NCBI GenBank assembly: GCA_024195265.1
Contig: JAJLRJ010000009.1
Span: forward strand, 15,820,210 to 15,884,209
Reading direction: 5' to 3'
Source of the DNA: Dendrophyllia cribrosa
Taxonomy: Eukaryota > Cnidaria > Anthozoa > Scleractinia > Dendrophylliidae
Length of the DNA stretch: 64,000 bases
Made by a program: the position numbers and the translations under genes. The notes beneath the pieces are model-generated. The model was not told the origin of the DNA, did no database searches, and saw only the letters and a program-made list of their open reading frames with translations. Numbering within the stretch: the stretch's first letter is position 1; the number at the start of each line of letters is the position of its first letter. Of the stretch, positions 12,801 to 20,719 are shown piece after piece.

Positions 12801-14343
12801 TCAATTAGCAAACTAGAGATAAATAAATGCGCTGCCTGATGAAGTTATGGTAGATTTTCATGTTTTAGCCAATGAGGTGGACGGTTTCAACAATAGCACA
12901 ATTCACACCTTTCTGCATTCCGTGTATTTGGGTTGCCTACTTCTTACACGGATTGTTACTTAAAATCGAATTCTATCATATTATTGCTAGATAATAGCTG
13001 TAAGTTTTCGCAAAGTTTTAGAAGCATCGCTTTAGAGCCGGAAAAGTTATGAGACAAAGTTTGTCATAGACGAATGCGCCCGAAATAACAACGGAGCCAC
13101 CTTAATATATCAGGGAATTTTAAGGTTACACGACAGCACGTTACAGGTTTCTTTAAAATAGTGGGTCTTTAGCAATGACTTAAAAGTACTAAAATTTTCC
13201 TGATTTCTTAAAGACTGCTGAAAAGAAACAGCTTTCGTTTTTATTTAATTGTCATATCGTAGGATTTCATCCAACGACTCAAAATTTAAAAACACATCAT
13301 GTACAGCATAGTAAACAATACCACAGGAAAGTTCTGCTAAGTAGCTTTCATTTGAATGGTCACACTGTAAGATTTCATCCACAGACTCAAAAGTTAGAAG
13401 CACCTTGTGCAGCATAATAAACAGTACCACAGGAAAGTACTGCTCAGTAGCTTTCATTTGAATGGTCAAACTGTAGGATTTTATCCAACGTCTCAAAAGG
13501 TAGAACCACCTTGTGCTGCATAATAAACAGCACCAAAGGAAAGTACTCTACAGACTCAAAACTTACAAACAGCCAACACGACTCAAGGCTTGTTCCTGGA
13601 AGTGTCACAACCGTTCAGTAACTTGCAGGTTTTATACAAAACGAGTTCTAATAACATTCGACATTACCTCAATTTCTATTTCCCTTTAGTAATAATCACA
13701 TTTTTTTTTTCAGTTAAAGGCCATGAATCCAGTTCCTGATGGTTCACCAACCCTTGATGTTTTAGTGTTGAAGAAACGGTATTAAAGTAGCTGAAACTGG
13801 CAAACTAATAACGAATATATCTGACAATGCAAGAGTTAGCACAAGGCTCGATTACCAGCCGCTTTTAAGGAGCGCGCGCTTCTCGCGAAGGAAAAGTCCC
13901 GACCAGGCTGGGACCAGAAAGAGTGGCGGAAATAGAGCCTCAGCATACGCCAAGAAAAAGAATAATTGAAGCCATTTTACTGATTTTTAATGCAGAAAGT
14001 TTCAAGATATTAGACTTACGTCGTAGAATAAAGGGTTTTAAAGCAAAATCTCCTTGTTGTTTGATGAGATCTCGGTTCATAAATCGAGTAGTGGTTTACA
14101 ATTGCAATGTATTTTTAGACGATGCATTCTTTTTTCCACGGTCGTACTCTACCCAAGTACACAGGGTACCCAGGTTCATAACAGGGATCCTCGACGGCAA
14201 AGGCATTCGGATTTGTATGGGAGTTTCCGTCAATCAACAGCCACTTACTGTGTACATACATTAATCGGTTGTATACCTGCCTACCACTAAAAAGCATTGT
14301 AGTTAGTTTTGGCTTTTTGTTAAGAACAGTAAGGCAAAATAAA
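726..14343 (+). CDS. SCRiP-like gene with three eight-cysteine exons (whole gene)
   Basis: This is a multi-exon gene for a secreted small cysteine-rich protein of the coral SCRiP type. Exons read from splice sites are: non-coding ~726-835; signal peptide 1375-1448 (ATG 1382); cysteine-rich A 2842-2991, B 10030-10194 and C 10791-10930; last exon from 13714 with TGA at 13737. A polyadenylation signal AATAAA lies at 14338. Exons A and B start and end in phase 1, and C starts in phase 1, so they can be joined together, skipped or used as alternatives without a frameshift. Each carries the pattern C-x6-C-x4/6-C-x6-C-x6-C-x6-CCC, eight cysteines per domain. Family knowledge: SCRiPs are secreted disulfide-rich anthozoan proteins, and some have been proposed to be neurotoxic. 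A function for this copy is not shown by the sequence. A tandem three-domain precursor and a set of alternative single-domain products are both possible. Confidence 0.75.
1375..1448 (+). CDS. SCRiP-like gene, signal-peptide exon
   Basis: The acceptor ends at 1374 and the ATG is at 1382. It encodes 22 residues plus one base: a short N-terminus with K4 and R6, then a leucine-rich hydrophobic core, ending just after a likely signal-peptidase region. The donor is G|GTAAGG at 1449, giving phase 1, which matches all later exons. The stretch is too short to stand out as an open reading frame and was found from its splice sites. Confidence 0.7.
2307..2516 (+). pseudogene. RecQ-like helicase N-terminal fragment in SCRiP intron
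   Basis: An ATG at 2307 opens 69 codons. They contain a RecQ-style motif 0 (F-H-E-E-Q-Q-K-A-I) and the Walker A motif SLPTGYGKS of superfamily 2 helicases (DEAH/RecQ type). The reading stops at TAA 2514 a few residues past Walker A, where motif Ia and the rest of the helicase core should follow. It lies inside an intron of the SCRiP-like gene, in sense orientation. It is most likely a captured or truncated gene start, and a split gene whose later exons were lost is also possible. Confidence 0.6.
2842..2991 (+). CDS. SCRiP-like cysteine-rich exon A
   Basis: Acceptor TTGTACAG at 2841, donor G|GTAAGT at 2992, length 150 bp, phase 1 to phase 1. It encodes one domain with eight cysteines in the pattern C-x6-C-x4-C-x6-C-x6-C-x6-CCC, a DWPKG motif after the first cysteine, and N-H before the triple cysteine. 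The second loop is two residues shorter than in exons B and C. As a secreted disulfide-rich domain it belongs to the SCRiP-like family by cysteine pattern. Confidence 0.8.
3330..3745 (+). repeat. ~105-bp repeat cluster 1
   Basis: About four head-to-tail copies of a unit of roughly 80-105 bp. The recognisable cores are TTTGAATGGTCACAC, AGAACCACCTTGTACAGC, ATAAACAGTACCAC and GGAAAGTACTGCTC. The same unit recurs at least nine more times in the window on both strands. Confidence 0.85.
3785..4910. repeat. Direct repeat copy A (~1.1 kb)
   Basis: Begins near CCCGTCATTTTTCA and ends before the foldback at 4914. It matches 5450-6540 with substitutions and indels; well-conserved parts are 4370-4860 and 5940-6450. 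A GC-rich hairpin (GCGGGCC-GAA-GGCCCGC) lies just outside at 3747. Coding frames seen here are not conserved between the copies, so I see no gene. Confidence 0.7.
4914..5422. mobile_element. Nested foldback element
   Basis: The termini read ACAGCTATTTCGAGAAAGG and, inverted, CCTTTCTCGAAACAGCT. Arms of about 180 bp (4914-5095 and 5240-5422) pair with each other. The centre (about 5100-5250) contains a second inverted pair with the same terminal motif, so one foldback appears inserted into, or duplicated inside, another. It separates the two direct repeats A and B. Confidence 0.7.
5450..6540. repeat. Direct repeat copy B (~1.1 kb)
   Basis: Second copy of 3785-4910. It starts at CCCGTCATTTTTCA and ends near GCTCGGCCTATCTA, followed by a short TA run and then repeat cluster 2. 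No intact gene is seen. Confidence 0.7.
6545..6789 (+). repeat. ~105-bp repeat cluster 2, interrupted by LINE
   Basis: More than two units, ending at CTGCTCAGTAGC where the LINE begins. The unit resumes at 9416 with TAGCTTTCATTTG. Confidence 0.8.
6790..9418 (+). mobile_element. 5'-truncated, dead LINE retrotransposon
   Basis: The + strand translation begins inside the apurinic endonuclease domain (the LLSDHSPI motif near 6842). It runs through a long linker (7040-7520) and the start of reverse transcriptase (NKSSFSDKI and PIYKSGG...NYRGI, 7610-7830). It then jumps to the distal part (SPLLFNLYINDL...YADD, 7870-7990), so the middle of the RT is deleted. The C-terminal region follows, with a CPVCGS...H-x4-C zinc-knuckle-like motif near 9050. 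Several stops and frameshifts are present. The end is AATAAA plus a (GTT)n tail at about 9400-9418. The general plan fits CR1/L2-type LINEs. It is inserted within the ~105-bp repeat. Confidence 0.8.
9416..9500 (+). repeat. ~105-bp repeat, distal part of split cluster
   Basis: Continues the unit broken by the LINE: TAGCTTTCATTTGAATGG and ACTCAAAAGGTAGAACCAC. With TAGC also at the left side, a short target duplication is possible. Confidence 0.7.
9895..9990 (-). repeat. ~105-bp repeat, inverted copy
   Basis: A reversed unit (GTGTGACCATTCAAATGAAAG, then GTGGTGCTGTTTGTT) lying 40 bp upstream of cysteine-rich exon B. Confidence 0.7.
10030..10194 (+). CDS. SCRiP-like cysteine-rich exon B
   Basis: Acceptor CTTTCACAG at 10029, donor C|GTAAGT at 10195, length 165 bp, phase 1 to phase 1. 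It encodes a ten-residue lead, then eight cysteines spaced C-x6-C-x6-C-x6-C-x6-C-x6-CCC, with a DWPNG motif after the first cysteine and TNH before the triple cysteine. It is separated from exon A by 7 kb of transposon-filled intron. An inverted copy of the ~105-bp repeat ends just upstream. Confidence 0.8.
10340..10625 (+). repeat. ~105-bp repeat cluster 3
   Basis: Two to three diverged units between cysteine-rich exons B and C. Confidence 0.7.
10791..10930 (+). CDS. SCRiP-like cysteine-rich exon C (terminal or alternative)
   Basis: The acceptor TTTGGAATAG ends at 10790, and the exon reads in phase 1 like its sisters. It encodes eight cysteines spaced C-x6-C-x6-C-x6-C-x6-C-x6-CCC. Three codons after the triple cysteine the frame meets TAG (10928-10930), so this can be a terminal exon. 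A donor-like CAG|GTAGGA overlaps that stop. If used, it leaves phase 2, and joining to the exon at 13714 gives an immediate TAA, so the protein ends at the same place either way. Confidence 0.75.
11030..11304. mobile_element. MITE with AGAGGGCGCGATCC termini
   Basis: Terminal inverted repeats of about 45-50 bp (AGAGGGCGCGATCCATTCG at the left, its complement ending at 11304) flank about 180 bp of AT-rich sequence. No target duplication could be read with certainty. Confidence 0.7.
11386..11665 (+). repeat. 70-bp direct repeats flanking a ~105-bp unit
   Basis: The stretch 11386-11455 (AAAACTTAAGTACGTCAAAT...CTAGTTGTACCATAAG) recurs at 11605-11665. Between the two copies lies one unit of the dispersed ~105-bp repeat (11495-11600). 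Confidence 0.65.
12511..12959. mobile_element. TTAA-flanked MITE, GTAAC family, copy 1
   Basis: Terminal inverted repeats of about 27 bp beginning GTAACAATCCGTGTAAGAAG are flanked on both sides by TTAA (12507-12510, 12960-12963). This is the target duplication of piggyBac-type transposases. The inside is AT-rich and non-coding. Confidence 0.8.
13225..13560 (+). repeat. ~105-bp repeat cluster 4
   Basis: Three successive units with TTTCATTTGAATGGTCACAC and AGTACCACAGGAAAGTACTG, between cysteine-rich exon C and the last SCRiP-like exon. Confidence 0.85.
13714..13739 (+). CDS. SCRiP-like gene, last short coding exon
   Basis: A strong acceptor (ten T then CAG, ending 13713) precedes eight codons read in phase 1 (lysine-glycine, then a serine-rich end) and TGA at 13737-13739. 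Joining exon A or B directly to it gives a single- or two-domain protein with a short hydrophilic tail. The 3' UTR probably runs to AATAAA at 14338. Confidence 0.5.
14338..14343 (+). terminator. Polyadenylation signal AATAAA
   Basis: Canonical hexamer about 600 bp past the last SCRiP-like stop codon. It is the first good + strand candidate there. Other AATAAA copies occur by chance in AT-rich DNA. Confidence 0.35.
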
Positions 14344-14727
14344 ATTTCTGTTTATTTACAACTTTGATATTTCATTTGAATTCAACTTTGAAATCCCATA
14401 CAAACCCTTCTACGTGGACATCTGTCGATAGCCTGGATTCCAAAATTTCAAAAATTTCCAAAACTGCTCCTGGCCAATCCAAATATACCAACAAATTAAA
14501 ACTCGGCACAACACGGCTATAATGGCCTATCAACTAGAGTCAATTGCAACACCAAAGGAACCCAAATTAGATGGAAGCTGGGCTCCTGATGGAAGGCAAA
14601 AGAAGTCAAGCAAAGGTCCCAGGTGGGTGGGTTGGGTGGGTTGGGGGGGGGATTGCGCAGGTATGATAGTGACGGGGAGGTGCGAGGGCCTTTTCGGAGA
14701 TTGAATTTTTTTCTTTTTTTGGGGGGT

Positions 14728-14746
14728 GGGGGGGGGGGGGGGGGGG
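14728..14746. repeat. Poly-G homopolymer (19 G)
   Basis: Part of a G/C-rich low-complexity stretch at 14620-14840 that holds no credible gene. Confidence 0.85.
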
Positions 14747-14934
14747 AATCCGGCTCCCGCTTCCCACACATTCCTCTCCCACCTCCCGTACTCCCCCCGT
14801 CCCCTATTCTCCCAGGATCCCGCCCCCTTCTCCCCGACCCCTAAATATAGACCAATTTAAAAGTAAAGTCAGGCACCATAAATAATATCAATTTTTCCAA
14901 AGGACACAATTCTTCCACTCTTAGTTTAACATAC

Positions 14935-15890
14935 GACAGTGACTGTTTCGCTCGACTTGTTCGATACTTGGTAACCATCGTGTGGGTGGTGTGTTGACAG
15001 TTTTGAATACGAGGTGTTTTTGTGCCTTGTCAGTGGCTACGGACTCTGTACCATGCGCAATATGTAAGAACCACGTCATAATGATTGAACCGGTACGTCA
15101 AGAAAATATGCCCTATTCTGTTACCCTTCATCGATCGCATCTCATTTCGTTGTGGCGGCATTTATAGCAGAATTCTGTTTCACCGTCGTCGATTGACGTA
15201 AAAACGTCGGTTTTACGGTTTATTTTAACTTTCGTCACTTTAGTTTATGCTGGAACCTCTTCTTATTTTGACTATTTTATCGCTTTTGAGGATACGAATT
15301 GTTCTACCTTGTTAAGTAAACTGTGGATGAAAACTTTCAAATATTCTAAGGTTTATACTATTTTTGAACATCTAATCAGTTTGGAGTTACTCGTGCCTTG
15401 TTTTGTAAGTTGAACATGGGAATACTGAATAGTGCAAAGACAAAAGGGTTCAAGGGAGCAGTGCTCTCTGCCTCTCTAGAATCAAAACGTAAAGGATTTA
15501 GCATCTTTCCAACTACAACTACATGTTGAGGGTTTCAGATTTCGAGCATAGTTTTTGTATCACTTATTCGGTTTACTGGCAACGGTTTAGTATTTGAGGC
15601 TAAAAGCGGCGTTTGTAATCAGGGTTACAGAAAGACGTTTCTGCCTTGCAACATTACATTAAGATTGCTAGGACCGACAATATCGTCCTTTCGTTTTCAC
15701 TGTTTCTATTCTTAGGAAGGCTCGAAATCGAAAAACGCTTCGTACACTATTCGCATTTGGAAATGGTTTTATCCATATAGAGCAGTGTACTTCAACACCC
15801 GCAAGAGCTTTCTATTATTCAATACAGGCAAAACGAGAGATGGAGATAACTGATTTTTCGGTGAAAAATGATGCTGTGGATTATCCTATT
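14935..15890 (+). repeat. Segmental duplication copy 1, 5' block
   Basis: Positions 14935-15185 match the leader and promoter of the coiled-coil gene (20444-20705). Positions 15290-15890 match its far 3' flank (23150-23795). The gene body (20720-22950 in copy 2) is missing from copy 1, so a deletion removed it. Small indels and substitutions distinguish the copies. Confidence 0.75.
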
Positions 15891-15892
15891 AA

Positions 15893-16350
15893 GTATTGTT
15901 CCACATAAGAACGATAGCAAACTTCATTGTTCTGCGGCATTAGCTCTTTCCCACATAGAATATCTTTGATTTCAAGAATAGAGGAGGAGCTGATGGTTAA
16001 TAATTATATTTCATTATAAAAATAAAGGAAATCCATTTGCGTCAAATAAATTTTAGGAAATGTTCGTGCTTCACCAATCAGAATAGCAGAAGACAATCGC
16101 TATTAATTTTGCTTCTTTGATGAAGTTCCCCAAATACAATTTCTTTTAAAAATTGTATGTTGTGCGATTGGGTCTCAAATTACTTGAAACCTTAAAAAAA
16201 TTAGACAAAATGCACCTTGAACCTTAACTTTTTAGCGGTTTGAGTGTAGGCCAATGAGATCACTAGTTGTAACAATGAAAAATCTTGACATTCCATCGTG
16301 TTTGACATTCCATTGCCGTTCAGCGCTATCCTTCTTATGCAGATCATTAC
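15893..16350. mobile_element. TTAA-flanked MITE, GTAAC family, copy 2
   Basis: Flanked by TTAA at 15889-15892 and 16351-16354, with degenerate inverted ends (GTATTGTTCCACATAAGAA at the left against GTAATGATCTGCATAAGAA when the right end is reversed). Length and interior resemble the element at 12511. The paralogous site near 23790-23815 lacks it, so it inserted after the duplication or was absent from the other copy. Confidence 0.7.
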
Positions 16351-17960
16351 TTAAATGTTTTCAATATGAATAGCGTCACCGCGCATAAATACCGCATACG
16401 CTAAGCATATTGTGCATGTACAATACATGCAAGCGCCAGCGGGAGAACAATTCCTCAGAAAACGACGGCATGAATTATAACAAATCATTCAAATGCAAGA
16501 TTACTGATTGGTCGAGGAAACCGCCACGTCATCGCGAGCAAAGCTCTGCCCTTCAGGGTGCATTTATCTCCTTCTATAAATCATTTCCGGCTGGAGCGGA
16601 ACTCCATTTTGCAAAATGCAAAAGATGTACTTTTGAAAATCATTCGCTATATTCGAAATGCAGTAATCGTTTTTCTCTTGCTATTTTCGTAATCGTTTAT
16701 TATGAAGCTTTCAGAAGATATATAGTTTGTTGGGGTTGTAAAGGGGCACAAAGAAATAAAAAGACACGAAAGCAAAGTGGTGTTTTGGGGTGCACTGATA
16801 CCTTAAACCGAACAAACCGGGATGTAAACGCTCGTCTTTTAAGGATTAATCGCAATATTCATGATTGCCGAAGAACAGTTTGACAACATATAATAGATTT
16901 CAATAAGATGGTTGCTTTATATGGAATATATGTTACAATAAGAAGGAAACTGCATCTATCAAGAACTCGTCAAAATAAAAGAGTTGATCGATGGCCAATC
17001 AACATCAATATCAAATGCACGATGCGTTGATTGGTTTTTCTGACACTACTAGTTTCAAACACCAATAACGCTGCATTGAGTGTTCTACGTTTTGAGACAA
17101 GAAAGTGAAGAAATCATAATTAATCCAGTTCTGATTTTGACAGGGTGTTTTCAAGGCATCCGAAGGAGAATGCCACGAGGTATATGTGGTTCTTTTGTGA
17201 CTGGTGAGTGGTTTGAATACTACATCGTGAGGCCACAGAAACCTTCTGCTGAGCCATGGTCATAGTCTACAGTGAATTCAAGTCGGTGAATTAACAATTA
17301 ACTCAACGCAATAAAGCAAACAAAGCGATTAAGAGATTTCAAAACAATGATACTTAACACTATTCCCAAGAATGTTTAATTTTGGGAATTTAATTGAAGC
17401 AGATTAAGCAGGTCCACGAACTATGTCATGGATGTGTTTATAGCGTGGGAATTTTCCCTTGTAAAAGATAAATTTCTTGTAAATTACTTCTTTCAGTTTT
17501 AGGCAGACGCTCAACTCCCAAAGCATTATCGATAAATTGATATGAAGTTTCCGGGAACTTGTTTAGTCACCCAATTCCGAGAGTGCAGTGTATATATTTG
17601 AATATCTGCATGCGTTGCTTTTGACTTGTGAATATCAGGGGGTGGTCACAAGTGTGATAGGTCAATACTATACCAAACTATCCATGGTAACCTGCTGCTG
17701 AGATGCCGGGCTTAGTCTTGTATGTTTCTCTCTTGCTTTTTCTATTTACTATATTTACTGTTTATCTTTGGGAAAGCGTTTATGCATTCAATCCTGGTCA
17801 ATATGATTACACAAAGTCAATCAATGACGAACAACAATTTCTGAATGCCTAGGTTGACTTCTTGTTATGACTAGATTTTCCCCTTTCTCTTTCGCCTGGC
17901 TTTATATCCTTCAGCAAAGAGAGGAACTTGCATTCAGCTCAATAGCGAGTCTGTTATCAG
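16351..17960 (+). repeat. Segmental duplication copy 1, BTB upstream block
   Basis: Parts match the upstream region of the intact BTB gene (about 23810-24570): CGCATAAATACCGCATACGC, the stretch around TCAGGGGGTGGTCACAAG, and TTTCGCCTGGCTT. A related piece also lies upstream of the second coiled-coil gene (27010-27200). Reading frames here are open by chance or degenerate. Confidence 0.65.
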
Positions 17961-18150
17961 ATCGTTAAATTGAAAGGGAAAGTATTGTTTGAGCTAAAGT
18001 AGAGAAGAGGTGGCTGACAAAGATAAGTACGGTATTGGTAAGAAGCAAGTACATGCTCAACAACACTCTTCTAGGTGATGTTAACACGAGAATTTAGTTT
18101 TATCGACTGAGTCGATAAGGTAAATTGACCACCGTAAAAAGATTCAAATA

Positions 18151-18184
18151 GCTGACGTTTCGAGCGCTAGCCCTTCGTCGGAGC
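18151..18184 (-). ncRNA. Hammerhead-ribozyme-like motif, left inverted repeat
   Basis: On the - strand: stem I GCT/AGC, core CCGACGA, stem II GGGC-TAGC-GCTC, then GAAAC and GTC at the would-be cleavage site. This is the layout of the minimal hammerheads known from Penelope-like elements. The second core base is C where the consensus CUGANGA has U, which should weaken or abolish cleavage. Confidence 0.55.
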
Positions 18185-18279
18185 GAATCAAGGAATTGTG
18201 GGTAGTGTGTGGTTTTATATAGTAAGCGGTGGAGCTACGCTATTGGTGGAAATTTGGTGACGTGAAAAACAAATGTAGA

Positions 18280-19656
18280 TTAGTTGAATGAAAAGCGTTC
18301 GTTGATTCCGTGGGGTTTGAGAGTGCCGATTTGAAAGATGATTTTTTGTTCTAGGTTTTTACGGCTTTCTGTGTTACCCTGGTGTAGGGAAAGGCCGCAG
18401 ATTGTCATGTGTTGTTTAGAATGGTTAGTAAGATTAAAATGGCGCGCGACTGGTTTGGATGCGTCTTTGTCATTTTTTTCAACGTCTCGGAGATGTTCAC
18501 GAAAACGGTCGCCCAGTCTCCTCCCTGTTTCGCCAATGTATATCTTTTTGCAAAAAGTACATGTAATGCAGTAGATAACATTTACGGAGGTGCATGTAAA
18601 ACGATCAGTGATTTTAATAGATCGTTTGGGTCCTGTTATTTTGTCCGCGTTGTGAATGAAAGGACAAGTGTTACATCGTGTGCGTGTGCATTTGAAAGTT
18701 CCCGGTACATCGTCAGATTTCAGTGCGCTCGTAACTAGAAAGTTGCCTATGTTTTTGTCACGTTTGAATGAAATTAGTGGGGGTTGTGAAAAAATTCTGC
18801 CAGTTTCGGGGTCGTTTTGGAGTAATTTGAAATTTTTTAAAATGATGCTTTTGACTGTGTTGTTGTGTGGGTGGAAAGTGAGGGTGAATGGAATTCTCTC
18901 GTTCTCTTCCTTCTGTGGCGTTTGTAGTGCTGACTGTCTGTCGATCTGTTGTGCACGTTGTTGGCCCGTATTAACAACAGAGTCAGGGTACCCACGTTTT
19001 TTGAAAAACTGGCACATTTCTTCTGATTTGTTGGAAAAATCAGAGTCATCACTACATAGACGTCGAAGTCTGAGAAATTGAGAATACGGAATGGCGTTTT
19101 TAACGTGCGGTGGATGTGAGGATGAATGTAACAGATAACTGTGGGAATCTGTAGGTTTGTAGTGCACACTTGTGGATAAACTGTTACCATTGATTGAAAT
19201 ATTAATGTCAAGAAAAGCGACTGAGGTTTCGGAAATTTCCCAGGTATATTTTAGAGCTGGATGAAAAGTATTGACAGAAGTTATGAATTGATTAAGTTCC
19301 TCTTTACTGGAAGAGGTAGCGCCAATGCAATCATCGATGTAGCGGCCGTAGAGTTCGGGTTTGGTTCCGTGGTACTGATTAAAAAATTTGTGTTCGATGT
19401 GGCCTACAAAAAGGTTAGCGTAGCTTGGTCCCATTTTGGTACCCATGGCGACTCCATTTACTTGTTTGTAGTAGTTTTGGGAAAATGAAAAACAGTTAAG
19501 TGTCAAAACTAATTCGGCTAAGCGGAGCAGTGTTTCTGAGCTTGGGTTTTGAATGGAGCGCTGGTCGAAAAAATATTTTAGTGCTTGAAGTCCTTCGTCA
19601 TTGGGGATGACGGTATATAAAGAGGTAATGTCCATAGTGAAAATTATGGACATCAT
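18280..19656 (-). CDS. Penelope-like RT / GIY-YIG endonuclease, N-terminally truncated
   Basis: An uninterrupted frame of 458 codons. It opens within the reverse transcriptase at motif A (aspartate 9 in FTMDITSLY), continues with VNGVAMGTKMGPSYANLF (66-83) and the catalytic YIDD (106-109), then the thumb. A cysteine cluster (C323-x4-C328-x2-C331) precedes the GIY-YIG nuclease: IYC at 361, YIG at 373-375, the RFREH arginine near 385 and E436. It ends with TAA just inside the left inverted repeat. The RT fingers before motif A are missing, and the right inverted repeat starts exactly there. The copy therefore cannot make a full RT by itself, but the rest shows no decay. Full-length members carry roughly the same C-terminus with several hundred more N-terminal residues. 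Confidence 0.9.
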   Translation of the reverse strand: MMSIIFTMDITSLYTVIPNDEGLQALKYFFDQRSIQNPSSETLLRLAELVLTLNCFSFSQNYYKQVNGVAMGTKMGPSYANLFVGHIEHKFFNQYHGTKPELYGRYIDDCIGATSSSKEELNQFITSVNTFHPALKYTWEISETSVAFLDINISINGNSLSTSVHYKPTDSHSYLLHSSSHPPHVKNAIPYSQFLRLRRLCSDDSDFSNKSEEMCQFFKKRGYPDSVVNTGQQRAQQIDRQSALQTPQKEENERIPFTLTFHPHNNTVKSIILKNFKLLQNDPETGRIFSQPPLISFKRDKNIGNFLVTSALKSDDVPGTFKCTRTRCNTCPFIHNADKITGPKRSIKITDRFTCTSVNVIYCITCTFCKKIYIGETGRRLGDRFREHLRDVEKNDKDASKPVARHFNLTNHSKQHMTICGLSLHQGNTESRKNLEQKIIFQIGTLKPHGINERFSFN

Positions 19657-19759
19657 TCAACTAATCTACATTTGTTTTTCACGTCACCAAATTTCCACCA
19701 ATAGCGTAGCTCCACCGCTTACTATATAAAACCACACACTACCCACAATTCCTTGATTC

Positions 19760-19793
19760 GCTCCGACGAAGGGCTAGCGCTCGAAACGTCAGC
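19760..19793 (+). ncRNA. Hammerhead-ribozyme-like motif, right inverted repeat
   Basis: Mirror copy of the motif in the left repeat, on the + strand, with the same core and the same U-to-C change. Confidence 0.55.
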
Positions 19794-20220
19794 TATTTGA
19801 ATCTTTTTACGGTGGTCAATTTACCTTATCGACTCAGTCGATAAAACTAAATTCTCGTGTTTCATCCCCCCACCGACGCAGCACCACAGTTTCTCTAGAA
19901 ACTAACCCCATTCATTAGGTGATGTTAAGTTTGCCATTCCCAACACCGAGACACCCATTCCAGCGCAGAAGTATGTTCTCGCCGTCAGCAGTCTATAGAC
20001 ATTACTGAGTGCGATCCAGACATCTATCTTCGCTTTCTGCGATTCATTTATTGCGATGAAGCGAAATTTGAAGATATAGACTGCGCTGTTAAACTGCGCC
20101 TGGCATCTTGCTGACAAGTACGACGTACCTACGCTTGAAAAAAAAATGGAAACATCAGAGAATGGATCCGTTTGACGTTTTCCAAGTTTTTCGACATATC
20201 GTCAAGTTGATTGAAAACAG

Positions 20221-20440
20221 TGAGTGACATTTGAATTGTTTGCTGGAACTGACTAAAGCGGGAGAAACTGGTCAAGACATTTTATTATGGGCTTCAATGT
20301 AGAGTTAGATTCATTGTTTGCTTGAAACAATTTTTTTTCAGTGGCAATCCTAAACGTTTATATTAGTGATTCCATAACAGGAAGAATAAAGTTATTCTAA
20401 ATTCTTACTTCTCCCAATTCTACCATTCTTACTAGTTTAA
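20221..20440 (+). repeat. Shared 3' flank module, copy 1
   Basis: Matches 25040-25260 after the intact BTB gene and, more weakly, 21960-22130 after the first coiled-coil gene. Shared marks include CTAAACGTTTATAT and AAGTTATTCT. Confidence 0.65.
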
Positions 20441-20443
20441 AAT

Positions 20444-20705
20444 CACGACAGTGACTGTTTCACTCGACGTGTTCGATAGTTGGTTACCATCGTGTCGTGT
20501 GTTGACAGTTTTGAATGCGGGGTGTTTTGGTGCCTTGTCAGTGGCTATGGACTCTGTACCATGCGCAATAGGTAAGAACCACGTCATAATGATTAAACCT
20601 GTACGTCCAGAAAATACGTCCTGTTCTGTTGCCCTTCATCGATCGCATCTCATTTCGTTGTAGTGGCATTACTTATAGCAAAGTTCTGTTTCACCGTCGG
20701 CGAAA
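20444..20705 (+). promoter_or_regulatory. Leader/promoter region of coiled-coil gene 1
   Basis: Conserved with 14935-15185 in the partner copy. It holds a short open stretch (ATG GAC TCT...) ending in a donor-like ATAG|GTAAGAACC, so a spliced 5' leader is possible. No TATA box was recognised. Confidence 0.4.
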
Positions 20706-20719
20706 AAGTTCACAATACA

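Larger units (their letters stand above)
18085..19915 (-). mobile_element. Penelope-like retroelement with inverted terminal repeats
   Basis: A compact insertion bounded by the 13-bp target duplication TAGGTGATGTTAA (18072-18084 and 19916-19928). It has 207-bp inverted repeats, 18085-18291 and 19653-19859, which look identical base for base, so the insertion should be young. The - strand codes for a reverse transcriptase/GIY-YIG protein missing its N-terminus. The right repeat is followed by 56 bp of extra element sequence with CCACAGTTTCTCTAGAAAC. Inverted terminal repeats and GIY-YIG coding are hallmarks of Penelope-like elements. Confidence 0.9.
17960..20220 (+). pseudogene. BTB/POZ gene copy broken by a Penelope-like insertion
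   Basis: Reading 17960-18084 and then 19916-20220 gives a copy of the BTB gene at 24574. The start codon is lost (ATTG where the intact copy has ATGG), a TGA follows, about 48 bp are missing inside the BTB fold, and frameshifts are present. The Penelope-like element sits between two copies of TAGGTGATGTTAA. Confidence 0.8.

Noticed and set aside
16410..16883. 157-codon + strand frame in the BTB upstream block
   Set aside because: The frame is not kept in the duplicate near 23.9 kb, and composition looks non-coding.
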